The notes under the pieces are model-generated. The model was not told where the DNA came from, did no database searches, and saw only the letters and a list, made by a program, of their open reading frames with translations. A DNA stretch of 64,000 nucleotides, taken from positions 310,001 through 374,000 of the forward strand of contig NZ_RJUL01000004.1 in the NCBI RefSeq assembly GCF_003751625.1, given 5' to 3'. Positions within the stretch are counted from its first letter, which is position 1, and the number at the start of each line of letters is the position of its first letter. A program made the translations under genes and the position numbers. Positions 1 through 7,905 of this stretch are shown one piece after another. This DNA comes from Gallaecimonas pentaromativorans. GTDB taxonomy: Bacteria; Pseudomonadota; Gammaproteobacteria; Enterobacterales; Gallaecimonadaceae.

Positions 1-1
1 C

Positions 2-868
2 GACCCCGGCCAGTGCTTTGCCGCCATGGGCAAGCTCGACCTTAGCGTACATATTGGCACCAAGCTCAACCGCAGCCATCTTCTGGTGGGTAAAGAAACC
101 TTCCTGTTCCCCTGTCTTGGCCGTACCGAGCAGGACATCCAAGCCATGGGCCCTCAGGCGATAACGGTGGAAGACTCCATGTCCATGGTGCATGCCTCCA
201 TGGGTAAGCTCAAACCGGCCTCCGGGGAGCTTCGCTCCGAACCCGCCATCGTGGCAGGCATGGCCAATGCCACTATGCCCGCCAGCAAGGTTGCCTGGAC
301 AAAGCTCATTGCCGATTACGGGCAAATTCGCGAGCTGATCGCCAAAACCATCCCCGGTTTTGAGGATTTCAATGCCCGCATCGCCAAGCCTGGCGGCTTT
401 CGCCTGCCTCTGCCCCCTACTGAACGCAAGTGGACAACCCCATCAGGCAAGGCCGAGTTTTATGTATTCCCGGGGCTTCATGAAGACAAACAAGTGCACA
501 GCGACGACATGCTGCGGCTTATCACCATTCGCAGCCATGACCAGTACAACACCACCATCTACGCCATGGATGACCGCTACCGCGGGGTGTTTTGGCGCCG
601 CGACGTGCTGTTTATGAACCCGGCAGATATGGAAGCCAGAGGCCTTGCCCATGGCGACAAGGTGGACATCGAAACCCTGACTCCGGGGCGCAAGCTGCGC
701 TATGAAAAGCTCACCGCCATCGAGTTCAACATCGCCCCCGGATCGGTCGCCGCCTACTATCCTGAGGCCAACCGCTTGGTGCCCCTTGATTACATGGACC
801 AAGACAGCGGCACCCCGTCGTACAAATCGGTGCCGGTCAAGGTGCTCAGCTCGGAAACCAGCCAGTAA
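2..868 (+). CDS. Molybdopterin oxidoreductase, YdeP/FdhF-like, C-terminal part
   Basis: The reading frame is already open at base 2 and ends with TAA at 866-868, so the gene starts before the window. What remains is about 288 residues: the end of the catalytic region, then a C-terminal dinucleotide-binding-like domain with the stretches LITIRSHDQYNTT and RGVFWRRDVLFMNP, which are typical of YdeP-type formate dehydrogenase-like molybdoenzymes. These cytoplasmic proteins carry a bis-MGD cofactor; the YdeP substrate is not settled. The N-terminal metal-binding part is outside the window, so cluster ligands cannot be checked. A molybdenum-cofactor pair (xdhC and mocA-like) lies far away at 58.7-60.5 kb. 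The family call is good; the function is open. Confidence 0.85.
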   Translation, partial: DPGQCFAAMGKLDLSVHIGTKLNRSHLLVGKETFLFPCLGRTEQDIQAMGPQAITVEDSMSMVHASMGKLKPASGELRSEPAIVAGMANATMPASKVAWTKLIADYGQIRELIAKTIPGFEDFNARIAKPGGFRLPLPPTERKWTTPSGKAEFYVFPGLHEDKQVHSDDMLRLITIRSHDQYNTTIYAMDDRYRGVFWRRDVLFMNPADMEARGLAHGDKVDIETLTPGRKLRYEKLTAIEFNIAPGSVAAYYPEANRLVPLDYMDQDSGTPSYKSVPVKVLSSETSQ

Positions 869-880
869 AATTCGGGCAAT

Positions 881-908
881 AAAAAAGGGCCCAGCGTTAG
901 CTGGACCC
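881..908 (-). terminator. Rho-independent terminator of tRNA-Ser
   Basis: Read on the minus strand, GGGtCCAGC and GCTGGgCCC pair around a TAAC loop and are followed by six T. The T-run is on the minus-strand side, so it ends the tRNA gene rather than the upstream molybdoenzyme. Confidence 0.7.
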
Positions 909-934
909 TCGAAAAACGTTGTTTTTCATCAATT

Positions 935-1024
935 TGGCGGAAGGTTAGGGATTTGAACCCTAGATGGGCGTTAACCCATGCCGGTTTTCAAGACCGGTGC
1001 ATTCAACCGCTCTGCCAACCTTCC
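935..1024 (-). tRNA. serT: tRNA-Ser (anticodon UGA)
   Basis: The minus strand folds into a class II tRNA of 90 nt with an encoded CCA end. The acceptor stem GGAAGG pairs with CCUUCC, discriminator G. The anticodon stem CCGGU/ACCGG holds UGA, giving serine for UCA-type codons. The long variable arm AUGGG..CCCAU is the serine hallmark, and the T arm contains GGUUCAAAUCC. A terminator follows directly. Confidence 0.96.
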
Positions 1025-1207
1025 AATATCAGCAACAAAGCGGCTTCGTTGCTGACGGCGAGCACTATAGCCAGATGCCCGGGTGCTGTAAAGAGGCCTT
1101 TGAATTGTTTGCCTAAATCACAACCAAAACCGTATAAACCAAGCCGTTGAACTTTGTTAAGATGGCAGGGTTCAAAAGAGTAAGTGTTTCTTCTAAGGAG
1201 CTTTCTG

Positions 1208-1867
1208 ATGCAGCAATATCAGGTTCATACACAAACAGCCGCCCGGGCGCTCAGCACCAACAAGGTGCTGCGCAACACCTACTGGCTGCTGGGCATGACG
1301 CTGGCGTTCAGCGCCGCCATGGCCTTTGTATCCATGAGCATGGGGCTGCCCTATCCGGGAGCCCTCATTACCATAGTGGGCTTTTATGGCCTGCTGTTTT
1401 TAACCGCGAAAACCAGCAATTCAGGCTGGGGTATCCTCTCGGTGTTCGCCCTGACCGGTTTTATGGGCTACACCCTGGGGCCCATCCTTAACCTGTACCT
1501 GGGCGCCGGCATGGGCGATATCGTGTTCCTGGCCCTGGGGGGCACGGCCACCATCTTCTTTGCCTTGTCAGCCTATGTGCTGGTGTCCGGTAAGGACATG
1601 TCGTTTATGGCGGGGATGCTGCAGGCCGGGTTCTGGGTGCTGCTGCTGATGGTGGTAGCCGGGTTCTTCGTGCACGCCCCGGTGTTCCACCTGGTGCTCT
1701 CTGGCCTGTTCGTGTTCTTCTCCAGCGGCATCATTTTGTTCCAGACCAGCCAGATCATTCATGGCGGTGAGCGCAACTACATCATGGCCACCGTGACCCT
1801 GTTCGTCAGCCTCTACAACATCTTTGTGAGTCTGCTGAACATTCTGGGTATCATGAACGACGACTAA
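1208..1867 (+). CDS. yccA: YccA-like Bax inhibitor-1 family membrane protein
   Basis: This 219-residue protein has about seven hydrophobic helices, matching the BAX inhibitor-1/YccA family. E. coli YccA is an inner-membrane substrate and modulator of the FtsH protease. The start is ATG 1208, with AAGGAG seven bases upstream at 1195-1200; a longer frame opening at 1184 has no ribosome site. The soluble N-terminus (MQQYQVHTQTAARAL) is followed by helices from about residue 25. The C-terminal helix ends in NILGIMNDD. The sulfur relay genes follow after a terminator, and yccA next to tus genes is also seen in enterics. The FtsH link is family knowledge, not shown here. Confidence 0.9.
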   Translation: MQQYQVHTQTAARALSTNKVLRNTYWLLGMTLAFSAAMAFVSMSMGLPYPGALITIVGFYGLLFLTAKTSNSGWGILSVFALTGFMGYTLGPILNLYLGAGMGDIVFLALGGTATIFFALSAYVLVSGKDMSFMAGMLQAGFWVLLLMVVAGFFVHAPVFHLVLSGLFVFFSSGIILFQTSQIIHGGERNYIMATVTLFVSLYNIFVSLLNILGIMNDD

Positions 1868-1888
1868 CATTGGCAACCGAGAAGCAAA

Positions 1889-1910
1889 GGCCCCGGTTGG
1901 GGCCTTTTTT
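1889..1910 (+). terminator. Terminator between yccA and tusD
   Basis: GGCCCC, loop GGTT, GGGGCC, then six T. The tusD ATG comes only five bases after the T-run, so tusD can be translated only from transcripts that read through this hairpin. Confidence 0.8.
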
Positions 1911-1915
1911 ATTGC

Positions 1916-2284
1916 ATGGCAACCTTTACCTTGTTGATTACCGAAAGCCCCCAGGCAGGCCTTGCCTTTGCCCGGGCGGCCTTGGCTGGCGGCCACCAGT
2001 TGGCCTCGGTGTTTTTTTATGGCGAGGCGGTGCGTATCGCCAACGGCCTGGTGCCCCAAGTAGGTGACGAGCCGCACCTTGGCGAGGCTTGGCGCGAATT
2101 TGCCAATGCCCATGGCCTGGAGCTGGCGGTGTGTGTGGCCGCCGCCGAGCGGCGCGGCATTCTCGATACCGAGCAGGCCGCCGAGCACGAGCTGGCCCCC
2201 TCCATGGCCGCACCCTTTCGCCAGGCCGGCCTTGGCGAGCTGATCACCGCCTCGGCGCAATCGGACAGGACAGTGCAATGGTAG
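1916..2284 (+). CDS. tusD: Sulfurtransferase TusD
   Basis: TusD (122 residues) is the persulfide-carrying subunit of the TusBCD complex, which takes sulfur from TusA and passes it to TusE for the 2-thiolation of wobble uridine by MnmA. It is a DsrE-fold protein; the conserved cysteine is Cys73 in ELAVCVAAAERRG, matching the active cysteine of E. coli TusD. The ATG lies five bases after the terminator T-run with no normal Shine-Dalgarno; only GGGG in the hairpin arm is near. The stop overlaps the tusC start by seven bases, so the two are coupled. Confidence 0.93.
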   Translation: MATFTLLITESPQAGLAFARAALAGGHQLASVFFYGEAVRIANGLVPQVGDEPHLGEAWREFANAHGLELAVCVAAAERRGILDTEQAAEHELAPSMAAPFRQAGLGELITASAQSDRTVQW

Positions 2285-2640
2285 ATAAAGCCATGGCGGT
2301 GATATTTACCGCCCCCCCCTTTGCCGGAAGTTTCGGCCGCGAAGCCCTGGACACGGTGCTGGCTGCCTCGGCCTATGAGGCGCCACTGAGCCTTATCTTC
2401 ACCGGCGACGCCCTTTGGCAACTGGTCAAAGGCCAAGACCCTTTACAAGCCGGCTCAAAAGACTATCTTTCCACCTTCAAGGCCCTGGCGCTTTACGACA
2501 TCGACGCGGTGTATGTAAGCCAAAAGGACTTGGCGGCCAGGCAACTGACCCAGGATGATTTGAGCATCGAGGTCAGCGAACTGGATGACCAAGAGATCCG
2601 CGAACTGCTCGCAACGCAAGATTGCATCTACAGGTTTTGA
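2278..2640 (+). CDS. tusC: Sulfurtransferase complex subunit TusC
   Basis: TusC (120 residues) is a DsrF-like structural subunit of the cytoplasmic TusBCD heterohexamer. The N-terminus AVIFTAPPFAGSFGREALD matches the DsrE/F fold of the family, and its position between tusD and tusB is the usual order. The start ATG 2278 overlaps the end of tusD; the open frame extends further upstream, but only inside tusD in another frame. TGA at 2638 is followed by tusB after three bases. No catalytic cysteine is expected in this subunit. Confidence 0.92.
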   Translation: MVDKAMAVIFTAPPFAGSFGREALDTVLAASAYEAPLSLIFTGDALWQLVKGQDPLQAGSKDYLSTFKALALYDIDAVYVSQKDLAARQLTQDDLSIEVSELDDQEIRELLATQDCIYRF

Positions 2641-2643
2641 TGG

Positions 2644-2904
2644 ATGAGTACTCTACATATCATTTCCAGCCGCCAGGCTTTCGCCAAGGCCCAGGGGCTA
2701 ATGGCCAGCAGCGATGCGGTATTGTTCCAGGGTGACGGTTGCTATCAGGCACTGGAAGCCTTACCCTCCCTGCCCTGTTATTGGGTAGGCTCCGACGCCA
2801 AGGCCCGCGCTCTGGCATCGCGCTGCCCGGCCTCGGTAATGGCGGTGGAGTGGCCCAAGGTGGTGTCCCTGACCCTGGATTTCGACAACACGGTAACCTG
2901 GTAA
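2644..2904 (+). CDS. tusB: Sulfurtransferase complex subunit TusB
   Basis: TusB (86 residues) is the DsrH-like third subunit of the TusBCD complex. The sequence starts MSTLHIISSR and has the short DsrH profile with SSDAVLFQGDGCY. It is packed three bases after tusC, and its TAA is directly followed by the tusE ATG, so the four tus genes form one operon. The protein is small and poorly conserved; gene order supports the call as much as sequence does. Confidence 0.88.
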   Translation: MSTLHIISSRQAFAKAQGLMASSDAVLFQGDGCYQALEALPSLPCYWVGSDAKARALASRCPASVMAVEWPKVVSLTLDFDNTVTW

Positions 2905-3222
2905 ATGCTCGACGGCATCAAAAGAGACAAGCAAGGCTATCTGCTCAACACCAACGACTGGACCGAGGCCATGGCGCCGGCGCTGGCCGCCGAAGAAGGC
3001 ATCACCCTTACTGACGCCCACTGGGAAATTGTCCGTTTCGTGCGGGACTTCTATGCCGAGTACAAAACCTCGCCGGCGGTGCGGCTGCTGGTGAAATCGG
3101 TCAAGGAAAAATACGGCGAGCAAAAAGGGAATTCCCCTTATCTTTTCAAGCTGTTTCCCGAGGGGCCGGCCAAGCAGGCCACCAAGATAGCGGGTTTGCC
3201 CAAACCGGCTAAATGCCTCTAA
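2905..3222 (+). CDS. tusE: Sulfurtransferase TusE (DsrC family)
   Basis: TusE (105 residues) accepts sulfur from TusBCD and stimulates MnmA during mcm5s2U/mnm5s2U synthesis on tRNA. The DsrC family signature is present: DTxGYL-like start, [30 protein letters not shown], and the penultimate Cys104 (KPAKCL), which carries the persulfide. In E. coli tusE sits apart from tusDCB; here it is the last gene of a single tusDCBE unit, starting on the base after the tusB stop. The partner mnmA is at 38.0 kb. A strong terminator follows. Confidence 0.94.
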   Translation: MLDGIKRDKQGYLLNTNDWTEAMAPALAAEEGITLTDAHWEIVRFVRDFYAEYKTSPAVRLLVKSVKEKYGEQKGNSPYLFKLFPEGPAKQATKIAGLPKPAKCL

Positions 3223-3226
3223 AAAA

Positions 3227-3249
3227 CGCGCCCCGGTGGCGCGTTTTTT
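3227..3249. terminator. Terminator after tusE
   Basis: CGCGCC, loop CCGGT, GGCGCG, then six T, with six A before the stem, so it can act on both strands. The same stem recurs at 4425-4446 with a slightly different loop. Confidence 0.8.
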
Positions 3250-3386
3250 CATGCAGGTTTTTTCACGTTGTTTCATTTTCCTAAAAAACAAAGGGTTGGC
3301 CTTTTCCCCGGCGCAAAACGTCTAGCCTCGACTAAGCTTTTGCCGCTGCCAACAACAGCGCCCACCCCAAGGAAAAGGAACATTCC

Positions 3387-4412
3387 ATGCCTAAAGTGAT
3401 TTTATCCCTCGACGGCGGCGGCATTCGTGGCGCCGCCATCAGCCAGTTTCTGGCCCAGGTTGAAGACGAACTTGTTGAGCGCCATGGTAAAAAACTGCGC
3501 GACTGCGTGGATTTTTATGCCGGCACCAGCACCGGCAGCATCATTGCTCTGGCACTGGCTACCACCGACATGACCATGGCCGAGATCAACAGCCTCTACG
3601 ACCACGACAGCGCCCAAGCCATCTTCAAAGACAACCGGGGCTGGTTCGAAGTAGACGGCATCAACGCCCCCAAATACGAGGCAAGCGGTAAAACCCAAAC
3701 CCTGGAAACCCATTTTCGCCATGCCCGCCTGGCCGATGTGCCGCCCAATAAAGACGTGCTGGTGGTGGCCTACGGCGTAGAAAACCGCATGCCGGTGGTG
3801 CTCAAATCCACCAAAAGTGAGCACCGCGAGCTGTTTTCCAGTGACGCGGCCGATGCCTCCAGCGCCGCTCCCACCTACTTTCCTACCCGCAATGCTGTGA
3901 TTGGCGGCAAAGAGCAATGGCTGGTAGACGGCGGCGTTACCGCCAACAACCCCACCCTGTGCGCCATTGCCGAAGTGCGCCGCAAATGGGGCACGCCCCT
4001 GGCCGACATCAAGGTGCTGTCTATCGGTACCGGCCATCGCACCCGCAAAATAAACGGCCCGGAGTCTAAGAAATGGGGCGCCATTCAGTGGATGACCCAA
4101 GGCCATATCCTCGATGTGCTGAGCGACGAGCGGGTGGTGGCCTACCAGGCCATTACCCTTGCCAACACCGGCAATTACATTCGGGTAAACGCCGAGCTGC
4201 GCCGACAACCAGGCCTGCCTCATCCGCCCAGCGATGAGATGGACGACATCAGTGCCGGGAATATCGACAAACTAAAAGCCCTGGGGCGCTTTTGGTTTAA
4301 CGCCTATGGTGAAGCGACCCTGGCGCTGCTGACCGGTGAGCCGCTGTTACATTCGCTGGACGGCATCAACCCCGACACCGGTGCGCCGGAGCCTTACCCG
4401 CCGCAGTTTTAG
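3387..4412 (+). CDS. Patatin-like phospholipase
   Basis: A 341-residue patatin with all catalytic elements: oxyanion loop DGGGIRG (residues 9-15), nucleophile elbow GTSTG (46-50, Ser48) and the DGG motif with Asp181. Such enzymes hydrolyse acyl chains of phospholipids. There is no signal peptide, so it should be cytosolic. AAAAGGAA lies six bases before the ATG. It stands alone between two near-identical terminators. The sequence resembles the CapV/cGAMP-type patatin branch in overall form, but no CD-NTase or Cap gene is nearby, so a defence role is not supported. A housekeeping or secreted-effector lipase is equally possible. Confidence 0.88.
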   Translation: MPKVILSLDGGGIRGAAISQFLAQVEDELVERHGKKLRDCVDFYAGTSTGSIIALALATTDMTMAEINSLYDHDSAQAIFKDNRGWFEVDGINAPKYEASGKTQTLETHFRHARLADVPPNKDVLVVAYGVENRMPVVLKSTKSEHRELFSSDAADASSAAPTYFPTRNAVIGGKEQWLVDGGVTANNPTLCAIAEVRRKWGTPLADIKVLSIGTGHRTRKINGPESKKWGAIQWMTQGHILDVLSDERVVAYQAITLANTGNYIRVNAELRRQPGLPHPPSDEMDDISAGNIDKLKALGRFWFNAYGEATLALLTGEPLLHSLDGINPDTGAPEPYPPQF

Positions 4413-4424
4413 GCCCTTAAAAAA

Positions 4425-4446
4425 CGCGCCTTGGTGGCGCGTTTTT
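4425..4446. terminator. Terminator after patatin gene
   Basis: CGCGCC, loop TTGGT, GGCGCG, then five T; nearly the same as the hairpin at 3227-3249. Confidence 0.78.
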
Positions 4447-4474
4447 AACATTCACATCCATCCCAGTTATTGCA

Positions 4475-4493
4475 ATTGATAATAGTTATCAAT
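4475..4493. promoter_or_regulatory. Fur-box-like palindrome upstream of the TonB receptor
   Basis: The 19-bp sequence ATTGATAATAGTTATCAAT is a perfect 8-3-8 inverted repeat rich in GATAAT/ATTATC-type half sites, as in Fur boxes. It lies 40 bp before the receptor start. A second half site (ATTGATAA) sits at about 4513-4520. Iron regulation is inferred from this match. Confidence 0.6.
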
Positions 4494-4533
4494 ATTATAA
4501 ATTAACTAACTCATTGATAACCCTTACCCCACC

Positions 4534-6678
4534 ATGGATGCTTTTCGTTTAACTCCCCTTTTTAGCGCGATGGCGCTGGTGCTGGCCACCCCTGCTTTAG
4601 CTGACGATACCCCTCGCGACAGCGGTGTAGAACGCCTGACCGTTATCGGCCAGAAGATCGCCCGCACCGAGCAGGAAACCACCGACAGCGTGGCGGTGTT
4701 TAACAACCAGGAAATCAACGCCCTGCCCTCCTTTGAACTGGGAGATCTGCTCAATCGGGTGCCCGGGGTGCAACGCGACGCCTTTGGTTATCACATCCGC
4801 GGCATCAGCCAGACGGGGGCCGGCACCGGCGCCGGTACTGCCGAAACCATCAGCACCCGGGTTGATGGGGCGGTGATCAGCGGCGTCGGAAACTGGTACG
4901 GGCCATTTAGCCTGTGGGACATGGACCAAGTGGCGGTGTATCGCGGCCCGCAATCCACCAGCCAGGGCCAGAACGCTCTGGCCGGCGCCATCGTGCTGCA
5001 AAGCGCCGCCCCACATTTTGATACCGAAGCCGCCGCTCGCCTGGGCATTGGCAACTATGGCCAGCAGCTTTACTCGGTGATGGCCAATACCCCGGTGCTG
5101 GATGACACTCTGGCCCTTAGAGCCAGCTATGACGAGCAGCGCTCAGACGGTTTTATCGACAACCCCACCAGAGGTATTGATGATGCCGCCAAAAGCGTGC
5201 ACCGCAGCGGCCGGGTAGCGCTGCGTTACCTGCCAAAGAGCGACCTGGATATCACCCTGCGCCTCAGCAGCACCGACAACACCGACGGCGTTAATGCCAT
5301 CAACAGCGCCGCCTGGCGGCAAGACCACAGCCGCATTGATTACTCCAATGCGCCGCACCGCTGGACCAACCGCGTCAATATTGCCGATCTGACGGTCAAA
5401 TATGACCTCAGCCCCTACTGGCAGATCTTTGGCGAAGCCAACTACAGCGATCAGGACCTTCGCCGCGACGAAGACAGCGACTACAGCGCCGCCGATCTCG
5501 GCCACACCCATAGCAGCTACCGCCAGAATGCGCGCCAGCTTGAACTGCGGGGCAACTATGACAACGGCGAGAACTTGCGTGGGGTGGTGGGGCTTTACTA
5601 CTACAACATGAACCGGGACCAGGATCTGAACGTGGCGCTGGCCACCAGCGTCTACATTCCCAACATCGAGCAGATGATAGGGTACGACCCCATCGTCTAC
5701 TCCCAGCAGTACAACCACTATGACGCCTCCAACAAAGCGCTGTTTAGCGAGTGGGATTATCGTTTTGCCAGCCATTGGCAAATCACCGCCGGCCTTCGCA
5801 TCGACCAGGAGCGGCGCCAGAACGACGAGTTCGTTACCGCCTACACCGTGCCCGCCGTACCCCCGGCGCTAAGTGGCCTTATCCCGGAAGACCAACTGGC
5901 CCAAGGGGATGTCACCAACACCGAATGGCTGCCCAAATTCAGCCTGGGTTATCTCATTAACCCCGACATGAGCCTCACCCTTACCTACCAACGCGCCTAC
6001 CGGGCTGGCGGCAGCGGCACCAACCTCGGTGGCAACCCCATTTACAACTACCGCTACGACCCCGAATACACCAACAACGTTGAGCTGGCGCTGCGCTCGG
6101 CTTGGCTGGACGAACAGCTCTTTGTTAACGCCAACCTCTATTACATCGATTGGCGCGACCAGCAAGTGCAAGTGAGGGGCGACAGCACGAACTCCCTCGA
6201 TTACGACGTGCGTAACGCTGGCAGGTCCACGGTCCTAGGCCTTGAGCTCAGCATCGATTGGCAACTGGCCGACTGGTTTAAGCCCTTTTTCAGCGCCGCC
6301 TATAACAAAACCGAGTTCAAGGACTTCACCACCCTCGACACCTCCGGTAGCCAGTTGGTGGACTTGTCCGGTAACAGCTTTGCCAACGCCCCGCGCTTTA
6401 CCGCCTCGGTTGGGGCCGAGAGCCGCTGGGCCAACTGGTTTGGCAACCTGCAATACAGTTACCGCAGCCGCAGCTATACCGACATCTACAACCAGGACCG
6501 CTACCCAAGTTATGGCTTGCTGAGCGCCAAGCTGGGGTATGAGGCGGCAAACTGGACCCTATCTCTTTACGGCCAAAACCTTCTCAACCGTGAGTACATG
6601 GCCAACTACGCCACCGTAAGCCGCTTGCAGGCAGGGGCGCCCCGTACCTTCGGCCTGATGCTGGAAGTGCAGTACTAA
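4534..6678 (+). CDS. TonB-dependent outer-membrane receptor (siderophore type)
   Basis: A 714-residue receptor. Residues 1-23 form a signal peptide ending ATPALA. ERLTVIGQ just behind it resembles a TonB box. A plug domain follows, with ELGDLLNRVPGVQ and VYRGPQSTSQGQNALAGAIVLQS. The rest is the 22-strand barrel, closed by a terminal aromatic residue (LMLEVQY). These proteins import ferric siderophores or similar ligands using TonB energy. The Fur-like box upstream favours iron. The ATG has no clear ribosome site, but the signal peptide needs this start. No transporter genes adjoin it, so the ligand cannot be named. Confidence 0.9.
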   Translation: MDAFRLTPLFSAMALVLATPALADDTPRDSGVERLTVIGQKIARTEQETTDSVAVFNNQEINALPSFELGDLLNRVPGVQRDAFGYHIRGISQTGAGTGAGTAETISTRVDGAVISGVGNWYGPFSLWDMDQVAVYRGPQSTSQGQNALAGAIVLQSAAPHFDTEAAARLGIGNYGQQLYSVMANTPVLDDTLALRASYDEQRSDGFIDNPTRGIDDAAKSVHRSGRVALRYLPKSDLDITLRLSSTDNTDGVNAINSAAWRQDHSRIDYSNAPHRWTNRVNIADLTVKYDLSPYWQIFGEANYSDQDLRRDEDSDYSAADLGHTHSSYRQNARQLELRGNYDNGENLRGVVGLYYYNMNRDQDLNVALATSVYIPNIEQMIGYDPIVYSQQYNHYDASNKALFSEWDYRFASHWQITAGLRIDQERRQNDEFVTAYTVPAVPPALSGLIPEDQLAQGDVTNTEWLPKFSLGYLINPDMSLTLTYQRAYRAGGSGTNLGGNPIYNYRYDPEYTNNVELALRSAWLDEQLFVNANLYYIDWRDQQVQVRGDSTNSLDYDVRNAGRSTVLGLELSIDWQLADWFKPFFSAAYNKTEFKDFTTLDTSGSQLVDLSGNSFANAPRFTASVGAESRWANWFGNLQYSYRSRSYTDIYNQDRYPSYGLLSAKLGYEAANWTLSLYGQNLLNREYMANYATVSRLQAGAPRTFGLMLEVQY

Positions 6679-6682
6679 AAAA

Positions 6683-6704
6683 GGGAGCCGTCAGGCTCCC
6701 TTTT
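6683..6704. terminator. Convergent terminator (TonB receptor / rubredoxin)
   Basis: GGGAGCC, loop GTCA, GGCTCCC, then TTTT, with an A-run before it. It separates two convergent genes and can stop both. Confidence 0.8.
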
Positions 6705-6871
6705 CATATCTCGTCAAAGGCCGCTTTTGGGGCCCCGCAGTCGGGGCAGAACCAGTCATCGGGGACATCTTCCCAGCGGGTGCCGGGGGCAATGCCGGTG
6801 TCAGGGTCACCCCGCTCTTCGTCATAGATATGCTCGCAAAGGCTGCATTTAAACTTGCGGTAGGGCTTCAT
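6704..6871 (-). CDS. Rubredoxin
   Basis: A 55-residue protein starting MKPYRKFKCSLC. It holds the two rubredoxin iron ligand pairs CxxC: Cys9/Cys12 and Cys42/Cys45 (WFCPDCG). The DPDTGIAPGT loop and WEDVPDDW are typical. It is a one-electron carrier with a single Fe(SCys)4 site, in the cytoplasm. The start is ATG 6871, with AAAGGAG eight bases upstream. No rubredoxin reductase or alkane hydroxylase lies next to it, so the electron partner is unknown. It is too short to be picked up by simple ORF length filters. Confidence 0.95.
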   Translation of the reverse strand: MKPYRKFKCSLCEHIYDEERGDPDTGIAPGTRWEDVPDDWFCPDCGAPKAAFDEI

Positions 6872-7068
6872 GGCGCACTCCTTTTAAACATTTTGCTACA
6901 ACTAACCCTAGCAGCCGTCAGCTTGGTTACCCGCCCTCTTAAAGCATCGCCGCCATCACTAATTTTTCGCCTGCCTTTTCCCGACAGGGGCCATTGTATT
7001 AGCGTCAATTTTGCGTCTTTCGAGGCTGCCTTCTACCCAATTCATCTTTGCCGCAATGGAGTGCAAGC

Positions 7069-7842
7069 ATGGCGATACGTAAGATCCCACCGGCTAATGC
7101 CAATGACCGGACCCGTAAGCAGTCCATCATCCATAAAGTGGTGCTGCTGCGACACGGCGGCAGCCACAATTACGGCCCCTGCCCCCTGTCTACCCCCGCC
7201 AATCGGCAAATTTGCACGGGCGGCACCACCATGACCGCCCTGTTGGGGCCTGACCTGGGTGACGGGCAAATGGTGGGCTCCAAAACCAACAGCACCAGCC
7301 TGCAACCCCTGATGGGCCTTTTAAACGCCCACAGCAATAAGAAATGGATAGCCGGGCACCTGCTCAACGCCGACTTGGGTGGCAGTGGCGTGAGAGACAA
7401 CAATCTCACGCCACTGACCGTGGCGGCCAACAACGCCCACCGGGTTTTTGAAGGCCATATCAAACGCATGTTGTTGGCCTGCAACCAAATCGATCGAAAC
7501 GATCAGGACAGCAACCATTGGTATGGGGTGCGTTATGCGGTGCAGGTATCTGCGCCCCGCTACGCCGCCGCGCCCGCCCCTGGCGATATGCACAGCTACG
7601 CACCTTCTCATATCACCCTCGATTACCGGTTTGTCAGGCTGCCCAAGTTCCCACCAGGGGTGCCGGCTCATACTGCACCGAGCCCGCCCCAAACGTCACA
7701 ACCGGTAGCCGCTGGCGATACGCACTTTGCCACGTTGGCCGCCGTGGTACGCCCCAATTTTGCCCCCAGCCAGAACATCAATGCCTGGCAGGTGCTGGAC
7801 GGTGGGCTGCGCTTTGGCGTCGAAATTCATAACGAGGCATAA
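7069..7842 (+). CDS. Toxin-like protein with a putative His-Me finger (GHLLN) core
   Basis: A 257-residue protein with no signal peptide. The centre has GTTMTALLGPD (51-62), then AGHLLN (95-100), LGGSG (103-107), NLTPLT (112-117) and NNAH (121-124). This GHLLN-LGG-NLxPxT-ANxxH pattern is one I recall from polymorphic-toxin and contractile-injection-associated domains resembling non-specific endonucleases of the His-Me finger type. His97 would be the key residue. The C-terminal third is Pro-rich and then beta-like. The start ATG 7069 is chosen over a TTG at 7048 because GGAG lies eight bases before it. No immunity gene or secretion gene adjoins. Nuclease activity is inference. Confidence 0.6.
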   Translation: MAIRKIPPANANDRTRKQSIIHKVVLLRHGGSHNYGPCPLSTPANRQICTGGTTMTALLGPDLGDGQMVGSKTNSTSLQPLMGLLNAHSNKKWIAGHLLNADLGGSGVRDNNLTPLTVAANNAHRVFEGHIKRMLLACNQIDRNDQDSNHWYGVRYAVQVSAPRYAAAPAPGDMHSYAPSHITLDYRFVRLPKFPPGVPAHTAPSPPQTSQPVAAGDTHFATLAAVVRPNFAPSQNINAWQVLDGGLRFGVEIHNEA

Positions 7843-7858
7843 AGCCAGTAAAAGCAAA

Positions 7859-7877
7859 GGCGCCAGATGGCGCCTTT
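7859..7877. terminator. Terminator between the toxin-like gene and the SDR gene
   Basis: GGCGCC, loop AGAT, GGCGCC, then TTT, with AAA before it; it sits between convergent genes. Confidence 0.6.
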
Positions 7878-7905
7878 ATTGTTGTCTTATCCCCTCTTCG
7901 GCAGC

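Noticed and set aside
3387-4412. Patatin gene as a CBASS effector
   Set aside because: No CD-NTase, Cap2/Cap3 or sensor gene within the neighbourhood; the motif set is common to all patatins.
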